From Rhodopirellula bahusiensis (GTDB taxonomy: Bacteria > Planctomycetota > Planctomycetia > Pirellulales > Pirellulaceae): DNA of 64,000 nt. Both the position numbers and the translations under genes were made by a program. The notes under the pieces were generated by a model. That model saw only the letters and a list, made by a program, of their open reading frames with translations. It ran no database searches and was not told where the DNA came from. The DNA is taken from assembly GCF_002727185.1 (NCBI RefSeq), contig NZ_NIZW01000021.1:62001-126000 (forward strand), in the 5' to 3' direction. Of this stretch, positions 51,223-59,591 are shown one piece after another (within the stretch, counting starts at the first letter, position 1; each line of letters starts with the position of its first letter).

Positions 51223-51731
51223 GGCAGTTCAATGTCCAATCCGTGGTTGATGCGATTGGTGAAGTTGGCAAGTGCGACGGCAGCGGCGAGTGTGACCAAT
51301 TGTTTTTCGTTCAGAAACAACTTGAGTTCCTTCACGACGGAGGGTTCGACATTGGCCTTGGTCGTCAATTGTTCGGCGTACTTGAGGACGGCTTGCTCTT
51401 TTTCATCGAACAGGTCGCCTCCACTGACATTCATCGAGTCGAGCTGCTCATCGGACAAGCCCGCCTTCTTGGCTGCTTGTCGGTGGTAGTGCGAACAATA
51501 GTCGCATGAGTTCAGCTGGGAAGCTTTGTAGTAGGCGAGCTCGCGATACTTGGCCGGCAAATCATTCTGCAGGCCATCATTGATCTGGGTCATGCCGCCC
51601 AGTACGTCGGGTTGGTGGGCGAGCGTGCTGAAGATGTTCATGGACTGACCAAACTTCTCTTCGATTGCCTCGAGGATCGGTTTGGCGGCGTCGGGAGCTT
51701 CGTTGATCGAGAGAGGTTGCACAAACGACAT
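51219..51731 (-). CDS. AhpD/carboxymuconolactone-decarboxylase-like peroxidase
   Basis: The 170-residue protein has the AhpD-like core with the CxxC motif in CDYCSHYHRQAAKK and the helices around it, typical of the alkylhydroperoxidase/CMD family. Its thiol pair could reduce peroxides with electrons from a flavin reductase, and a flavin disulfide reductase gene overlaps its stop by four bases. Its start follows the DJ-1-like gene after about 85 bases. Confidence 0.87.
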   Translation of the reverse strand: MSFVQPLSINEAPDAAKPILEAIEEKFGQSMNIFSTLAHQPDVLGGMTQINDGLQNDLPAKYRELAYYKASQLNSCDYCSHYHRQAAKKAGLSDEQLDSMNVSGGDLFDEKEQAVLKYAEQLTTKANVEPSVVKELKLFLNEKQLVTLAAAVALANFTNRINHGLDIELP

Positions 51732-51816
51732 GGTGTGTTCCTAAAGGGTGGGGATGCTGCTTTGCGTTGTCGAACGCGATCGGCTCGAACAACGCGAAAT
51801 CGACGAAGGTCGCGGA

Positions 51817-52383
51817 TCAGGCCGTTTGAGCGGCGTGTTTTCCTTCGGCGAATTCTTCGATGGCTTTGTCGCAGAAGGCTGGCAAGTCGTCCGGGTTGCG
51901 ACTCGTAACAAGCCCTTCATCGCAGACACATTCTTCATCGACCCATTCCGCACCCGCGTTGATCAGGTCGGTCTTGAGGCTTGGCCAAGATGTGACTCGT
52001 CGTCCTCGCACCACATCGGCTTCGATCAGCGTCCACGGCCCGTGGCAGATCGCAGCGACGGGTTTGTGTTGCTTGAAGAAGTCGCGAATGAAGCTCACCG
52101 AAGTTTCGCAGGTGCGAAGCGTGTCGGGGTTGGCGACACCTCCTGGCAGTACTAATCCGTCGAAGTCTTCTGCGGAAACATTGCTGACTTTTTGATCGAC
52201 CGTGAACTGGTCGGCTTTTTCATCGTGGTTCATGCCTTGGATCTTTCCATCCTTCGGCGATACCAATACGACTTCTGCGCCAGCGGATTTGATCGCGTCC
52301 CATGGCTTGGTCAATTCGACTTGCTCGAATCCGTCTGTCGCGAGAAAGACGATTCGCTTCTTGTTCAGTGTTTGGTCACTCAT
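51817..52383 (-). CDS. DJ-1/PfpI family protein (type 1 glutamine amidotransferase-like)
   Basis: About 188 residues from the ATG at 52383, with the family start KKRIVFLATDGFEQVEL, a glutamate in that segment, the cysteine elbow AAICHGPWTL and the late segment VTSRNPDDLPAFC. PfpI-type proteins act as glyoxalases, deglycases or stress chaperones. It is first in an apparent operon with the AhpD-like and disulfide-reductase genes. A longer frame upstream crosses a palindrome and is not accepted. Confidence 0.88.
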   Translation of the reverse strand: MSDQTLNKKRIVFLATDGFEQVELTKPWDAIKSAGAEVVLVSPKDGKIQGMNHDEKADQFTVDQKVSNVSAEDFDGLVLPGGVANPDTLRTCETSVSFIRDFFKQHKPVAAICHGPWTLIEADVVRGRRVTSWPSLKTDLINAGAEWVDEECVCDEGLVTSRNPDDLPAFCDKAIEEFAEGKHAAQTA

Positions 52384-52837
52384 ATTGTTGTCCTCATTTC
52401 TAGGTGCGATTTTGAATTTCGAAGGACGATGGAAGCAGATCGCGTGCCGCGATGACCCCTCGACCAAAACGCGATAAGTTTTCAAGTTTTCCATCGAAGT
52501 AACAACGTGAGTTGAAGTGTCAGGTTGAATTGGTGGCATAGGCTTCCAGCCTGTGTTCCGCGCAATCACAGGCTGGAAGCCTATGCCACTTAGTTTCATC
52601 GATCGCCGAGACGATCAAGAATGGTTGGGTTCGCGGTTGTGGCACGCTCGATGGGACGTTTACCGAGCGAGCTGACCGGTTTGCGGTCGGTGGAAAGCTG
52701 CTTGTGGGACGGTTCAACCCATTACGGCGTGAGAATTGCGTTGATGCCGCAACGATGGTTGGCTTGTCTTGTCCCCGCGATTTGTTTCGCAGGCCGCCGA
52801 TCACAGTTTTGAATGACCTCAGCAGAAGGAAGAGCAG
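52384..52837. other. Divergent intergenic region with a perfect palindrome
   Basis: About 450 bases between the leftward DJ-1-like gene and the rightward membrane peptidase. It holds a perfect inverted repeat (52533-52589). Open frames across it are rejected: they translate the palindrome and lack start signals. Promoters for both neighbours must lie here. Confidence 0.5.
52533..52589. repeat. Perfect 23-base inverted repeat
   Basis: The 23 bases at 52533-52555 are the exact reverse complement of 52567-52589, with an 11-base centre (TTCCGCGCAAT). The arms contain GGCTTCCAGCC and GGCTGGAAGCC. I recall similar repeats in planctomycete genomes, often mistranslated as GWKPMPP-type peptides. No T-run follows, so a simple terminator is unlikely. 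Confidence 0.85.
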
Positions 52838-53695
52838 TTGATAGCGACTGATTTGATGATCGCGATGTTGGTGATGTTGAGCCTGTCGATTGCGGCTGGT
52901 TGGATTGCGTATGCCGTTGCCTATTCGGAGAAGGGGCAACGAGTGATGCTGTGTTTGTCGCTTGCCGTTCTCGCGATGATCTACTTCTTGTTCTACGCGT
53001 CGGGGCAGCTTTTTTGGGCCAAGTGGGTGCCGGATTCAGCGGCAATCATCTACACCAATTTTGCATCGATCTTTGCGGCTCTCGCGGCGGGATGGGCGTT
53101 GCGCCTGCCGAAAACACCCGCCTGGCGACGTGGAATCTTGGCTGTTCTGTTGGGGATGGGATCGGCTGCAGCGATCCTTTGGCCATTGCTATCCATCGCC
53201 ATTCGTCCAGCTCCCGATGGTGGCGATCAGTGGAAGAACGGCGTTGCGATGCAGACTTCTTGGGCGACATGCAGCCCAGCCGCCGCAGCGACTTTGTATC
53301 GTGCGGAGGGCATCGAGGTTTCAGAATCCGATCTCATTCCGCTGTGCCTGACGGATTCCAGTGGGACGCCGACACTCGGTTTGTACCGGGGCATCAAATT
53401 GGTCGCCGATCGAGAAGGCCGGTCGGTCGAGGTGCTGGACGAAACGTTGGATGAAATGTGGAGCGGCAACGACTGGCCGGTCTTGTTGGCCGTGAAGTTG
53501 CCATACGGTGTGGACGACCGACGCTACGCGGATCAATGGGGATGGATTCCTGGGATGGGGCACAGTGTTGTCGCTCTCGGGTTGACGAGTGACGGACAAC
53601 GCATGCTTGTGGGCGATCCTTCGGTTGGGCTGGAGCAGTGGTCGAAAGATGACCTGCGGGTCCTGTGGCATGGCGATGGTGTTCGCGTTCGCTAA
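52838..53695 (+). CDS. Membrane-anchored C39-like cysteine peptidase
   Basis: The 285-residue protein has four N-terminal membrane helices (about residues 5-125) and a C39-like domain. The catalytic cysteine lies in QTSWATCSPAAAATL, the histidine in GMGHSVVALG and the aspartate in VGDPSVG. Peptidase C39 domains cleave double-glycine leaders or similar peptides. No bacteriocin or ABC-exporter gene is adjacent. The TTG start has a GAAGGA site; an ATG at 52856 is the alternative. Confidence 0.75.
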   Translation: MIATDLMIAMLVMLSLSIAAGWIAYAVAYSEKGQRVMLCLSLAVLAMIYFLFYASGQLFWAKWVPDSAAIIYTNFASIFAALAAGWALRLPKTPAWRRGILAVLLGMGSAAAILWPLLSIAIRPAPDGGDQWKNGVAMQTSWATCSPAAAATLYRAEGIEVSESDLIPLCLTDSSGTPTLGLYRGIKLVADREGRSVEVLDETLDEMWSGNDWPVLLAVKLPYGVDDRRYADQWGWIPGMGHSVVALGLTSDGQRMLVGDPSVGLEQWSKDDLRVLWHGDGVRVR

Positions 53696-53902
53696 CGCGA
53701 AACCGTTTTGAAAATCGTGAGAAGCAGAACGGGGGAAGTTGACCAATTTCAATGGTTTGGTGGCTCATCCCGGAAACAGCCCCACGTCACCACGGACCCG
53801 ATCCATTCGTTCGATCTGTTTCGATAGAGCCAAGCAAAGGCGTTGGCACGGTGATTGCTTGAGCAGGAGCAAATCAAACCTTTGCCCCTGAGTTGCCTGT
53901 CC

Positions 53903-54931
53903 ATGAACCGACTTTGCCCGCAAGTTTGCAATGGTGTCCTCGATGCAATCGGCGGCACACCTTTGGTTCGATTGAACCGATTTCTAGGGCGTTCCGACAT
54001 CGAACTGATCGTAAAGTTGGAAGCTGCGAATCCCGGCGGTAGTGCCAAGGATCGTCCCGCTTCGAAGATGCTCGCGGAAGCCTTTCGACGTGGCGAGATT
54101 GGGCCTGGAACCACAATCGTGGAGTCCACCTCCGGGAACATGGGCATCGGGTTGGCTCAAGCGTGCAACTATCACGGATTGAAATTCATCTGTGTCGTCG
54201 ACCCCAGGGCACAGAAGCAAAACTTATCGATCATCGAAGCCTTGGGTGGCGAGATTGAGCTGGTGACTCAGCCTCTGAATGGTGATTTCTTGGCGGCGCG
54301 AATCGCGAAAGTCTGCGAGTTGGTCGAAACCACGCCGAACAGTTTCTGGCCCAATCAATATGCCAATACAGACAATCCACGGTCGCACTTCGAGGGTACC
54401 GTCCGAGAAATCGACGAGGCTCTCGATGGCGAGTTTGATGTTCTGTTCGTGGCCACCAGCAGCACCGGAACCGCACAGGGTTGTCGCGATTTTCTGAAGG
54501 CGCGTGGACGAGATGTCCAGGTTGTTGCGGTCGACTCCGTTGGCAGCGTTCTGTTCGGCGGGTCATCGGGACCTCGCAAGATCCCCGGCTTGGGAGCAGG
54601 GAAGGAACCGCGGTTGGCTGCGGGGCAGTCGTTTGATCACATCGTTCGTGTGACTGATTTGGAGTGCGTGGTGGGTTGCCGGAAGGTAGCCAAGCAAGAG
54701 GCCATGCTGATTGGCGGCTCAGCGGGCGGTGTTCTCATGAGCGTTGGAAAGCTGCAGGACCAATTCGCCGGCAAACGCTGTGTTGCTGTTCTGCACGACT
54801 CTGGCACGCGATATCTCGAAACGGTTTTCAATGATGAGTGGGTTCATGAGTCGCTGGGGTGCACCCGCGAAGAACTCAATTACTTGGTCGGATCTTCCTC
54901 GTTTAATTTGTGTGAAGGAGTGAACGTATGA
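53903..54931 (+). CDS. SbnA-like PLP-dependent synthase (cysteine-synthase superfamily)
   Basis: About 342 residues. It is a fold-type II PLP enzyme with the PLP lysine in NPGGSAKDRPASKM, the phosphate loop ESTSGNMGIGLAQ, and the cofactor segment TSSTGTAQGC. The order and motifs resemble SbnA, which joins O-phosphoserine and glutamate to make N-(1-amino-1-carboxy-2-ethyl)-glutamic acid in staphyloferrin B and 2,3-diaminopropionate formation. No SbnB-like dehydrogenase lies next to it. ATG 53903 is preferred to an upstream TTG (53855). Its stop overlaps the next gene by four bases. Confidence 0.85.
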   Translation: MNRLCPQVCNGVLDAIGGTPLVRLNRFLGRSDIELIVKLEAANPGGSAKDRPASKMLAEAFRRGEIGPGTTIVESTSGNMGIGLAQACNYHGLKFICVVDPRAQKQNLSIIEALGGEIELVTQPLNGDFLAARIAKVCELVETTPNSFWPNQYANTDNPRSHFEGTVREIDEALDGEFDVLFVATSSTGTAQGCRDFLKARGRDVQVVAVDSVGSVLFGGSSGPRKIPGLGAGKEPRLAAGQSFDHIVRVTDLECVVGCRKVAKQEAMLIGGSAGGVLMSVGKLQDQFAGKRCVAVLHDSGTRYLETVFNDEWVHESLGCTREELNYLVGSSSFNLCEGVNV

Positions 54932-56565
54932 GCGTTGTGTTCTCAGGCGGAAGTGTCGAAGAGTTTCTGGCATCTGATGCTGATCGATCAAAGTCGACGA
55001 TGCGTTTAGCGATTGTTGGCTGTGGCCCACGAGGTTTGCAGTGCCTCGATTCTTTGTCGCATACCTTGTCGACCGAGGAACTGTCTCGATTAGAAATTAC
55101 GGTCTTTGAGCCATCGGCGTACCCGGGTGCGGGGTGCATCTACAACCCAAAGCAACCTCGAATGTTGCGAATGAATTTCGCAACTCAGCACATTGATTTT
55201 TGGAAGACGGATCGCAATCAATCCTCTGCCCAATCGGGTTCGTTGATCGGTTGGCTGGACCGAAACTATCCCGAGTACGCCGCATCGGATCAGTTCGTGC
55301 CGCGCGCGGTGGTCGGTGAATATCTGCACGAGTGTTTCGAATTGGTCTGCAAACGATTGCGGCGTTGGACGACGGTGAAAGTCGTTCGAAGCCGGGTGGA
55401 ATCCATTCGGCACCTGGCGAATCAGACAGCAGGCGGCGGATGGTTGTTGTGGGATGGCGAAAACGAAATGTCGTTTGATCGAGTTGTTTTGACGACCGGG
55501 CACGAAGGCCTGCGTAGCTCGGACGAAGTGCGATCGTCGGAAGATGACACGTTTGTGTTTCCGGTCGAGACAAACCTTTCGATCGAACGAGTTCCTGCCG
55601 ACAGTGATGTTTGGATGCGTGGTTTCGGATTGACTGCGATCGACGCGATCATGGTGCTGACGGAGGGCCGTGGCGGTCGCTTTGAAAGCACCGACGCGTT
55701 ACCGAACTATGTCCGCAGTGGAAACGAGCCGGTTCAAATCATGATTCACTGTCGCTCAGGAAGGCCGATGCTGGCGAAACCGACTGCCAAGGTCGAGCCA
55801 ATCACGGATCTGTTCTGGGATCCGTTCCGCGAGAAGCTTGATGGACTGAAGACCAAGCACGGCGAATTGAAATTTCATTCTGAAATCTGGTCCGTCGTTT
55901 GTGAGGCTGCCGCTGAACTGTTGACCAAATCTGGCAGCCCCGAGACCGCCCGCGACGTGGAAGAATGGTATCGTGGCTGGGCACGTTACAAGATGGACGA
56001 TGCGACGGCTCGTCGTGCCATGTTGCAGTCCTACGGAGTCGCGACGGGGGCACGTCCCATGGACATTCCCTTCGCTTTAGGTGACGCGTGGCGTCGTTTG
56101 TACCCGGAGATTGTTGAATTGGTGAGCTTTGGTGGTTTAGCGGACGGACAGTTCAAAGCCTTCCGCCAGATAGCGTTGGAGATGGAACGCATTGCCTTCG
56201 GGCCTCCTGCGGAAAGCGTCGCGAAATTGTTGCGTCTGATGCGGGAAGGGTTGCTGCAGATGACCGACCAATCTTGTGCACCGGAAGACGCCTCGGTCAT
56301 CAACGCCGTGATTGCTTCGCCGACTCAAGCGGACTCAGAAGGGCCATTGTCGCAACTCATTCTGCGTGGCGATGTTCAGGTGGATCCGTTGACGCAGGCG
56401 GTTCGGGTCAGTGACACGGGCAATGTTCTTGGCGGCCAAAAAGGTCTCGCAGTGTTCGGTCGTGCCACCGAAGGCTGGGTGGTCGGCAATGACACGCTAT
56501 CGCGGACGCTACACACACAAATTCAAAACTGGGCCGACACGATCGCGGTGGAATTGCATGGATAA
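54928..56565 (+). CDS. FAD/NAD(P)-binding protein (PF13454 type)
   Basis: The 545-residue protein carries an FAD-binding Rossmann motif IVGCGPRGLQCLD, then GAGCIYNPKQPRMLRMNF, the second signature of the FAD/NAD(P)-binding group PF13454. A middle segment YGVATGARPMDIPF and C-terminal GLAVFGRATEGWVVGND complete the fold. Members are flavoproteins that often occur in biosynthetic clusters and act as oxidoreductases or monooxygenase-like enzymes. Its start has a GAAGGAG site and overlaps the preceding stop; its stop overlaps the next start by eight bases. Confidence 0.85.
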   Translation: MSVVFSGGSVEEFLASDADRSKSTMRLAIVGCGPRGLQCLDSLSHTLSTEELSRLEITVFEPSAYPGAGCIYNPKQPRMLRMNFATQHIDFWKTDRNQSSAQSGSLIGWLDRNYPEYAASDQFVPRAVVGEYLHECFELVCKRLRRWTTVKVVRSRVESIRHLANQTAGGGWLLWDGENEMSFDRVVLTTGHEGLRSSDEVRSSEDDTFVFPVETNLSIERVPADSDVWMRGFGLTAIDAIMVLTEGRGGRFESTDALPNYVRSGNEPVQIMIHCRSGRPMLAKPTAKVEPITDLFWDPFREKLDGLKTKHGELKFHSEIWSVVCEAAAELLTKSGSPETARDVEEWYRGWARYKMDDATARRAMLQSYGVATGARPMDIPFALGDAWRRLYPEIVELVSFGGLADGQFKAFRQIALEMERIAFGPPAESVAKLLRLMREGLLQMTDQSCAPEDASVINAVIASPTQADSEGPLSQLILRGDVQVDPLTQAVRVSDTGNVLGGQKGLAVFGRATEGWVVGNDTLSRTLHTQIQNWADTIAVELHG

Positions 56566-58078
56566 GGTATTGGATGTGATTTTCGAACGCTCGGCGGTTG
56601 GTGCGATACACAATGGTGCCAGCGGCACCGGGCAGGGCGTTCGCCAGGTTCGATTGCGAGCGGGATGCAGAGGCGTGATTCCTCTGGACGCTCGGTTGGA
56701 GCTTTGGATGAGACGTTGTCTGCGCTCGGACCAATTGTTTGATTGGACGGAGGAGCACGGCTCGCCACTTAACTTGTTGAGGCCGCGGACGATGCGGCGG
56801 AATGTCGAGGAGTTGAACAAGGTTGCACAGCAGCGACAGCTCGACTTTCGTGTGTATTTCGCTCGGAAAGCCAACAAATGTCTGGGGTTTGTCGATGAAG
56901 CGATTGAGTCCAACTTCGGCGTCGATACAGCCAGTGAGAACGAGCTGCGGCAATGTCTGCAGCGCTGTGTTCCGACGAAGGATTTGATCTGCACCGCGGC
57001 CGTCAAAAGCGATTCGCTGATCGATTTGTGTGTGCAACAACAGGTCTGCATCGCAGTCGACAATGACGATGAGTTGCAACTCATTGTCGAACGAGCGAGT
57101 GAATCAGGGAAGTCGGCCAGGATTGCACTGCGTCTCGGTGGATTTTGGCACCGCGGTGCCAGGTTGCCGACGCGTTTTGGATTTGACATCGATCGAGATC
57201 GCAATCTTCCGCAGCGTTTGAGAGCTTTGCCGGTGACGGTCCAAGGGATTCATTTCCATTTGGATGGTTATGACGCGGGGCAGCGAGTAACGGCTCTCGC
57301 GGAAGCCATGGATTGGGTCGAACGTTTGCGAAACGCTGGCCAGCCGGTGAGCTTCATCGACATGGGTGGCGGCTTCCCAATGAGCTATCTGGAAGATGGC
57401 CACCAATGGAAGACGTTTTGGATCCAGCATCGTCGCGCGTTACTTGGTCAACGCGACTCGCTGACCTACCGGGGTCACGGGTTGGGATTGTCGGTTGAAA
57501 ACCAAAGCGTGGTTGGAAGTCCAAAGACGTACCCGTTCTTCCAGCTTCCGGTGCGAGGCAATTGGTTGGCGGGTGCTTTGGACACTGAGGTTGCCGGTCA
57601 GTCGATCGCCCATCGATTGTCGGCGATGAACGTGCAGCTTCGTTGTGAGCCCGGTCGCAGCATTTTGGATGGCTGCGGAATGACGGTGGCTCGCGTGGAA
57701 TTCCGCAAACAGAACGCTGACGGCGATTGGTTGATCGGGTTGTCCATGAACCGGACGCAGTGCCGAACATCGAGCGATGACTTCCTCGTCGATCCGATCT
57801 TGGTTCAGAAAGATCAATCGTTGAAAGCTCGATCGCATGCGAAGCCGATGTCGGGCTACTTGGTCGGTGCTTACTGCACTGAATCCGAGTTGATCTCACT
57901 GCGGAAGATGAGCTTTCCACACGGTGTGCAACGCGGCGATCTGCTTGCATTTCCGAACACCGCTGGTTATTTCATGCACTTTTTGGAGAGCCGCTCGCAT
58001 CAATTCCCATTGGCCAAAAATCTGATCGTGGATTCCCATCCGGATCCGTCGGTGCAGCTGGATTTGATTGATGAATGA
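56558..58078 (+). CDS. Y4yA-like PLP-dependent decarboxylase-fold enzyme
   Basis: This 506-residue protein is a type III PLP enzyme related to diaminopimelate decarboxylase. Visible motifs are VYFARKANKCLG with the PLP lysine, GVDTASENEL, HFHLDGYD, and CEPGRSILDGCG. The overall pattern matches the Y4yA family, named after a gene on a rhizobial symbiotic plasmid, where to my memory a cysteine-synthase-like gene lies nearby. Natural start is placed at ATG 56558, overlapping the flavoprotein stop by eight bases; a longer frame from 56411 is within the previous gene. It would decarboxylate or transform the product of the SbnA-like step. Confidence 0.82.
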   Translation: MDKVLDVIFERSAVGAIHNGASGTGQGVRQVRLRAGCRGVIPLDARLELWMRRCLRSDQLFDWTEEHGSPLNLLRPRTMRRNVEELNKVAQQRQLDFRVYFARKANKCLGFVDEAIESNFGVDTASENELRQCLQRCVPTKDLICTAAVKSDSLIDLCVQQQVCIAVDNDDELQLIVERASESGKSARIALRLGGFWHRGARLPTRFGFDIDRDRNLPQRLRALPVTVQGIHFHLDGYDAGQRVTALAEAMDWVERLRNAGQPVSFIDMGGGFPMSYLEDGHQWKTFWIQHRRALLGQRDSLTYRGHGLGLSVENQSVVGSPKTYPFFQLPVRGNWLAGALDTEVAGQSIAHRLSAMNVQLRCEPGRSILDGCGMTVARVEFRKQNADGDWLIGLSMNRTQCRTSSDDFLVDPILVQKDQSLKARSHAKPMSGYLVGAYCTESELISLRKMSFPHGVQRGDLLAFPNTAGYFMHFLESRSHQFPLAKNLIVDSHPDPSVQLDLIDE

Positions 58079-58307
58079 GCGCAGCCAATGGCACGCTGTT
58101 TGCGATGCATGCAAGCCAGCTCAAGCCAGCCGGTGAGTCAAAGTCTTGCGTAGCGAACGTTGACACCTCTTTCTCACTCGCAACTCGTTCGGGATCCGTT
58201 TGATTCGACCGAGTGCCTGTTTCGTTGCTCTTGCATTGGTTGATGTCATGCCGTTCTCGTCACGCGATCGATCGCAGATTGACGGCGGCAACGTGACGCT
58301 GTGCATT

Positions 58308-58313
58308 GGAGGT
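58308..58313 (+). promoter_or_regulatory. Ribosome binding site deciding the start of the second AI-2E gene
   Basis: GGAGGT lies eight bases upstream of the ATG at 58322 and selects it over an in-frame start seven codons earlier. Confidence 0.6.
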
Positions 58314-58321
58314 GCCGTTTG

Positions 58322-59506
58322 ATGTCGCACATTCACCAATTGCACACGACCTTGGCCGGGCCGCGACCGAAGAAGCCGCCGGAGAAGGTGGACGAACTGA
58401 AAGCCGTCGAGAAGCTGACCGGTCGGCTGTGGTGGATTTCACTTGGCATTTGGGTATGCGTCGGTTTGCTGGCTCTGTACACGCTGTACATCGGAAGAAA
58501 CCTGTTCATGCCAATTTTGGTTGCTGGGTTTGCTTATTTGACCCTGCGACCGGTTGTCCGTGCGATGAGTCGGATTGGAATACCGTCGGGTGTTTCGGCG
58601 GCTGGGATCATGTTGGTGATCGCAACAATCGTTGGCACGATCGGATACGTGTTGTCCGGCCCCGCCCAGGACATGCTCGAGCAGGTTCCCGGATCCATGC
58701 CGGAGGTGAAGGAGAAGCTGGGATTCATCTTCGACCATCTCGAAACGGTCAATCAAGCCACTGAAGATATCTCGGAAACCGCCGACGCCGAGAACATCAC
58801 TGCGGAAGAAAAGCCAATCCCCGTCGAAGTCAAACAACCGGCCTGGACAACCACCTCGCCCTTGATCGCGGGAACGGGCAACGCGGTTTCGTTTGTATCC
58901 ATCGCTGCCGCGTTGTTGTTCTTTTTGATGGCAGCCGGTGATTCGTTGGTTTTGACCGTGGTCACCGCATTGCCGTCGTTTGCGTCCAAGCGTCGCTTCA
59001 TCGAAGTCCTTGAAAGCGTTCAAGACGCACTCAGCAGTTACCTCGCGTGGGTCACCTGTATTAACGCTTGTCTTGGAGTCTGCGTCGGAACCGCGATGTG
59101 GTTGCTTGGGATGCCGTCGCCGCTGCTATGGGGAGTCGCCGCGATGTTGCTGAACTTCGTTCCGCTGGTTGGTGCGCTCGTCGGCATCGCAATGGTCTTC
59201 TTCGTCGCGCTAGTCAGTTTTGAGCACGCGTCGTTCGCGTTTGTAGTCGCCGGAACTTACGCGACGCTGACGACACTCGAAGGTCAATTCATCACTCCAA
59301 TGTTGTTGGGGAAATCGATGAAGCTGTCGTCGGTGCTTGTCTTTCTTTCAATCGTGATTTGGGGATGGATGTGGGGCATGCTGGGCGTGTTCCTTGCCGT
59401 TCCAATTCTGATTTCGGTGGTGATGGTGATGGACAAACTCGAAGCCACTTCGCCCGTCAATGCGATGCTCAATGGATCCGTTGGCAAGACCGCTCATCCG
59501 GATTAG
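58322..59506 (+). CDS. Second AI-2E/PerM family membrane protein
   Basis: About 394 residues with eight or so hydrophobic segments. The family pattern is seen in SLGIWVCVGLLALYTLYIGR near the start and the conserved C-terminal core GMPSPLLWGVAAMLLNFVPLVG and LEGQFITPMLLGKSMKLSS, with WGWMWGMLGVFLAVPILI at the end. An acidic linker (about residues 145-175) lies between helices. It differs in sequence from the paralogue at 27.7 kb. It follows the three-gene PLP cluster with a gap of about 240 bases, so a link is possible but not proven. Confidence 0.87.
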   Translation: MSHIHQLHTTLAGPRPKKPPEKVDELKAVEKLTGRLWWISLGIWVCVGLLALYTLYIGRNLFMPILVAGFAYLTLRPVVRAMSRIGIPSGVSAAGIMLVIATIVGTIGYVLSGPAQDMLEQVPGSMPEVKEKLGFIFDHLETVNQATEDISETADAENITAEEKPIPVEVKQPAWTTTSPLIAGTGNAVSFVSIAAALLFFLMAAGDSLVLTVVTALPSFASKRRFIEVLESVQDALSSYLAWVTCINACLGVCVGTAMWLLGMPSPLLWGVAAMLLNFVPLVGALVGIAMVFFVALVSFEHASFAFVVAGTYATLTTLEGQFITPMLLGKSMKLSSVLVFLSIVIWGWMWGMLGVFLAVPILISVVMVMDKLEATSPVNAMLNGSVGKTAHPD

Positions 59507-59591
59507 TCCTCAACCGACCTAAGCCACCTCGTCTCTCTCTTGCTCTTACAAATCAATATCGTTTCCGTTTCTCTGCTAGCAAAGTAGTTTT

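Noticed and set aside
52384-52599. N-terminal extension of the DJ-1-like protein starting at 52599
   Set aside because: It reads through one arm of the 23-base inverted repeat; the family homology begins at the ATG at 52383.
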